The translations under genes and the position numbers were made by a program. The notes under the pieces are model-generated. The model did no database searches. It saw only the letters and a program-made list of their open reading frames with translations, and was not told where the DNA came from. Below, piece after piece: positions 60,855 to 64,000 of a DNA stretch of 64,000 nucleotides. The stretch is taken from the NCBI RefSeq assembly GCF_023159225.1, contig NC_063162.1, forward strand, positions 92,456,380 to 92,520,379, written 5' to 3'. Numbering within the stretch: the stretch's first letter is position 1; every line of letters begins with the position of its first letter. This DNA is from Perognathus longimembris pacificus. Lineage: Eukaryota; Chordata; Mammalia; Rodentia; Heteromyidae.

Positions 60855-61021
60855 CAGAAAGAAAGAAAGGAAGGAAGAAAGGGAAGGAGGGAGGGTGGGA
60901 GGAGGGAAAGAGTGAGAAAGAGAGAGGAAGGAAGGAAGGAAGGAAGGAAGGAAGGAAGGAAGGAAGGAAGGAAGGAAGGAAGGAAGGAAGGAAGGAAGGA
61001 AGGAAGGAAGGAAAGAAAGAA
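60855..61021 (+). repeat. (GGAA)n / (GAAA)n microsatellite
   Basis: About 25 GGAA units lie in the purest part (60927-61010), with GAAA and GGGA variants at the edges. It is a polypurine strand able to form triplexes. Open frames of up to 124 codons arise on both strands from the repeat and are artefacts. GGAA arrays are known ETS-factor binding substrates. Confidence 0.97.
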
Positions 61022-61070
61022 ACAACCACCTGGCTTTCACCTTTGTGTCTTCTTTACACATTTTAAGCAG

Positions 61071-61224
61071 GAAGCGATTCACATATATCTTTGAACTGAA
61101 ATTCAAGAAGATTGAAAGGTACCAGAAACTCCTGCAACAAATGCAGGCCCACAGTGCCCCCCAGAGGGAACTCTTGAGCAAGTACATTCAGTCTGTGAAT
61201 GACAGGAGGCACTTGCTGCAATAG
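61071..61224 (+). CDS. Candidate 3'-terminal coding exon, gene unknown
   Basis: A pyrimidine-rich acceptor (TCTTCTTTACACATTTTAAGCAG) ends at 61070, 50 bp after the GGAA repeat. After one base completing a split codon, 50 codons run to TAG at 61222-61224. The peptide is strongly coding-like: basic and amphipathic, with KKIERYQKLLQQMQ followed by a C-terminus RELLSKYIQSVNDRRHLLQ, predicted as helix or coiled coil. The other frames close sooner. The entry phase matches the exit of the candidate exon at 49522. I do not recognise the family. The first AATAAA I find downstream is at 62148-62153, about 920 bp away, which is plausible for a 3' UTR but not strong support. Confidence 0.42.
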
Positions 61225-61964
61225 TCTTCATTGTAATTTTAGTCCTTCCACCTCAAATTTCCTTTTTAAAATGTCTACCTTTAAGTCAGTGGCAACCTAC
61301 TAAATTCTTCTAAGATGAAGATTTTTCATAAATACTCTTGCCTTGCTTCATTTCCTGTTGTCCTGTTCAAAAGTTAAATTGCTACAGCTTTTGCTTAATG
61401 GTAAATATTAATTAGTTTGGTTGGAGGGCCTATTTATTTATGCACATTTCTCAGAAAAATCAGAGTAAACAGCCTAAGGAAACTTTAATAAGGTTGAGAA
61501 TCCTGTGAGTTGACTTACAGGCATACAAAGGAGCAGCTAAGAAACTGAATATTTTACTGTCTAATTATGTTGTCATCACTCAGCTGAAACTAGCTGAAAA
61601 GTGCCCACAACTATTGTGAGAAGAATATAAATACATTTTGAATGATTTTCTTCCCAAGCTTTTGTTCTCCACAGCTATGTAATGTCTCTCTTTTGTTCTA
61701 CCTGGCACTTCAAAACAGGATGCTTTTTTTATGGATGGTCACATCCTGTTTATCCCCAATCAGTTCAACTTTTCAAGATTTAAGAAAAAATGAATAAGTT
61801 ATCCATAAATTTTCACTTTCTACTGTGGTTGAGTGATTTGAAATACATGAATGCTAAGTATTTACTTGGGAAAGTTAAACTTTCTCTAACGAATATGGGC
61901 AGCTTTGCAAATATTAATCCAATTAATTATAACATCTATGAAAAAAGATATTACTATTATACTA
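61225..61964. other. Possible 3' UTR or unique sequence
   Basis: This is repeat-free. It would be 3' untranslated region if the 61071 exon is real. The part near 61400-61640 looks like conserved non-coding sequence by composition only. Confidence 0.3.
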
Positions 61965-62060
61965 TCCTATAGGTGAGATATAGAAAAGTTAGCTCAAAAT
62001 CACCGGCTCTGATAGAGGGCCTGCTAGAGATGAAATCCAAACTCCAACATTTTAGCTTCT
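61965..62060 (-). repeat. MIR-class relic (partial)
   Basis: TATAGGTGAGATATAGAAAA, GTTAGCTCAAAATCACCGGC and AGATGAAATCCAAACTCCAA resemble the reverse MIR core and B-box side. Confidence 0.45.
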
Positions 62061-63337
62061 GCAGCCTACCTCATTCTAAAATTGACTTTGACTTTAAATG
62101 ATAACTCTAATGAGTAGATGCTCCCACACTATAAGTAGCATTAGTAAAATAAAAATTAAGTATTTTAAGATTATTCTCTACCATCTGTGACACACAGAAA
62201 TATGAAGTATATAAAATAGAGCCCTCATAGATTTAAGTCAGGATAAAACTATGAAAAACTTTTTGTGATAAATTGCAAATATTTACTGAATCATTCAATT
62301 TTAAGAGAAAAACAAGAACATGCTGAGACAACATGAAAAAAGTAACTTCTAATCCCTAAATAAACTGTAAAAATAAATCAGCCATAGACTTATCAAAGTC
62401 TGTATCACAAATGTATAGTTTGTCTTACAGATATCAATCAAGTTGCCAATTGCTTCTAGATACTGAGACAACTATTTTAATCAATGAATTGTGATTATAT
62501 TTCCTGTAATGAAAAAGGAAGTAAACATATAGTTAACACTGAATTCGTGGAGAAAAAAAACACCAGGAATTAATAGATTTGATTCAATCACAAGAAGCAC
62601 CACCACAAACAGACAGCTCTTTAACTCACAAAGGGATGATAAAATGTATTGTAGGGTGCATTTCATAAACAATATTCTTGCACCAAGCACCAGTCAGTGA
62701 GCTACTCAAAGGCTGGGTTCAGAAAGTAGAGGGCCCCTGGGAAAGTCTGTAACTACAAAGCTAATGTGGTGAATGCCTGGTGTCGTTATGGAGATTAGAC
62801 GGGGGTCACAGCTCCGTGCAGCACCTGCACAGCTATGACATTAGCTTATATCTGACATAAATCATACCCTCTCTGTTTAGAAAGCAAGTAATAAAATAGT
62901 TGTTCCAGGTCTCTTGACCTTTACTTATGGGAAACTTGGAGTTTTCCCCTTATTGCTAACGAAATGTACTCAGCATCCAAGTGGAACAGACTTAGAAGCC
63001 CCCACTACGGTACTCACAAATAAAGATCCACCTCCTCCTTTCCAAAGGGATACACACCTTCCCATTACTAACTTACTATGCTTTAGAGCAATTTAATTGT
63101 GAGGAGGAAAGGAAGGACAGGAGGGAAGGAAATGCGGAAAGAAGAACTAAAGAAGAATACTGGAAGGCTGGAACTGGTGACAGTATGATTGACCCACTGG
63201 TGATAGACATCAAAGAGACACTTCCATGAGCACTTGCTGCATGGTAAATTGTCAGGAAACCTGGTGCACAGTGGCTTCTGAATTCATCTTTTGCATGGAA
63301 TCCAAATACCCAGAATGACTACAACACCTCCTCCCCC
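62061..63337. other. Unique sequence, no gene seen
   Basis: No recognised repeat or convincing exon. Confidence 0.45.
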
Positions 63338-63375
63338 CAAAACAAAACAAAACAAAAAAACAAAAAAAAGAAAAC
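63338..63375 (+). repeat. A-rich (CAAAA)n simple repeat
   Basis: CAAAA units pass into longer A runs. This is possibly the tail of an unrecognised old retroelement. Confidence 0.85.
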
Positions 63376-63682
63376 CCTGCTTTTTGAAACAGCTTCAATA
63401 TGGCTCAAGAGTCAGTGAAATGAGATTGCCATGTCACGTTGAAAAAAAAAAAAGAGCATAAAAATGACCCTGGGTCATTCAATGAAACACATGTACAAAA
63501 ATTCTGGACACACATAAAGCAGAAAGTCAAACTTCAGGAGAAGAGATAAAATCAAGGGAAAAACACTCTTCGAAACCTATTGAATTAACATTACCATACC
63601 ACTATTGATGAGGATGATGATGAGAACCTATAGGCAAGATGTACTCTTACTACCGTTATCTTTTGTTACTGTTGTTTTCTGA

Positions 63683-64000
63683 ATATTTTTACTATCTTTA
63701 AGTAGTTGTACAAAAGAGTTGCCCTTCTACAAAGCAGTTTATGAACAGTGTGCATTTTGATCAAAGTCGCCCCTTTCAACATTCTCACCCACCCCTCCCA
63801 GCCTACCTTTCCCCCACTATTCTTAATTTTTTAAGATATGTATTGAAACTTTGTGTCATTTAACAAAGAAGTTTATGACTACAATGTATCTTAATCACTG
63901 TCACCCCCTTCAACATTTTCACCCCCCTTGTGCCACCCCTTCCTTTATTTTTCTTAATTCACTGATATATGCAATGAATTCTTGCCTGTATTCTCCCCTT
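63683..64000 (-). repeat. L1 3'-UTR tail, two tandem copies, cut by the window edge
   Basis: AAGTAGTTGTACAAAAGAGTT, ACAAAGCAGTTTATGAAC and TCAAAGTCGCCCCTTTCAAC occur near 63700-63785. A second run, TTTAACAAAGAAGTTTATGA and CTTAATCACTGTCACCCCCT, begins near 63858. Each is followed by a C/T-rich tract and a TTCTTAATT-like segment. This is an internal duplication of the tail seen once at 55780. Confidence 0.7.

Noticed and set aside
60813..61187. Open frames of 60-124 codons on both strands with Ser/Phe/Pro or Gly/Arg/Lys/Glu repeats
   Set aside because: They are translations of the GGAA microsatellite and have no independent support.
1..64000. CRISPR arrays, operons, prophage or plasmid modules
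   Set aside because: No regularly spaced repeats with unique spacers and no dense gene organisation. The window is vertebrate genomic DNA.

Overview
This window is AT-rich, non-coding-dominated mammalian DNA, and its repeats point to a rodent. Three SINE types recur: short tRNA/BC1-like ID monomers; tandem ID-like dimers of the type I know as IDL-Geo from Geomyoidea; and about nineteen composite elements in which a 7SL/B1-like head is fused to an ID-like tail. The intact dimers and this composite make a pocket mouse, kangaroo rat or other geomyoid/castorimorph rodent the likeliest source. The family names come from memory and were not searched.

Layout. 1-5.5 kb is SINE- and microsatellite-rich. 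5.5-9 kb is nearly repeat-poor apart from an L1-tail relic. 9.4-12.2 kb holds two young ID dimers, an old MIR-like relic and a candidate minus-strand coding exon (10717-10820). 12.2-21.7 kb is mostly unique sequence with one composite SINE and a TA-rich block. 21.7-38.7 kb alternates SINEs, simple repeats, L1 3'-end pieces and unique DNA. 38.7-49.5 kb has MIR relics, four composite SINEs and long unique blocks. 50-57.4 kb contains two well-resolved nested insertions: an L1 3' end inside a composite SINE, and an ID dimer inside an L1 tail with a perfect 14-bp target-site duplication. 58.3-61.3 kb combines ATC and GGAA microsatellites with the best coding candidates. The right edge ends inside a duplicated L1 tail.

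Genes. No complete gene is visible and no long open reading frame looks like a known protein. A few short, splice-bounded, in-phase segments look like exons of spliced genes. The best are a plus-strand terminal exon (61071-61224, 51 codons including stop) with a phase-compatible candidate upstream exon (49522-49601), and minus-strand candidates at 10717-10820 and 60242-60312. I could not name any of these genes. With degenerate splice signals, chance hits are expected in 64 kb, so confidences are low and each needs a homology search. If the plus and minus sets were both real, the two genes would overlap antisense for about 50 kb, so probably not all are real. The safest reading is intronic or intergenic mammalian DNA dominated by SINE insertion and by microsatellites growing from SINE tails. 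I see no viral, prokaryotic, CRISPR or plasmid-like system.
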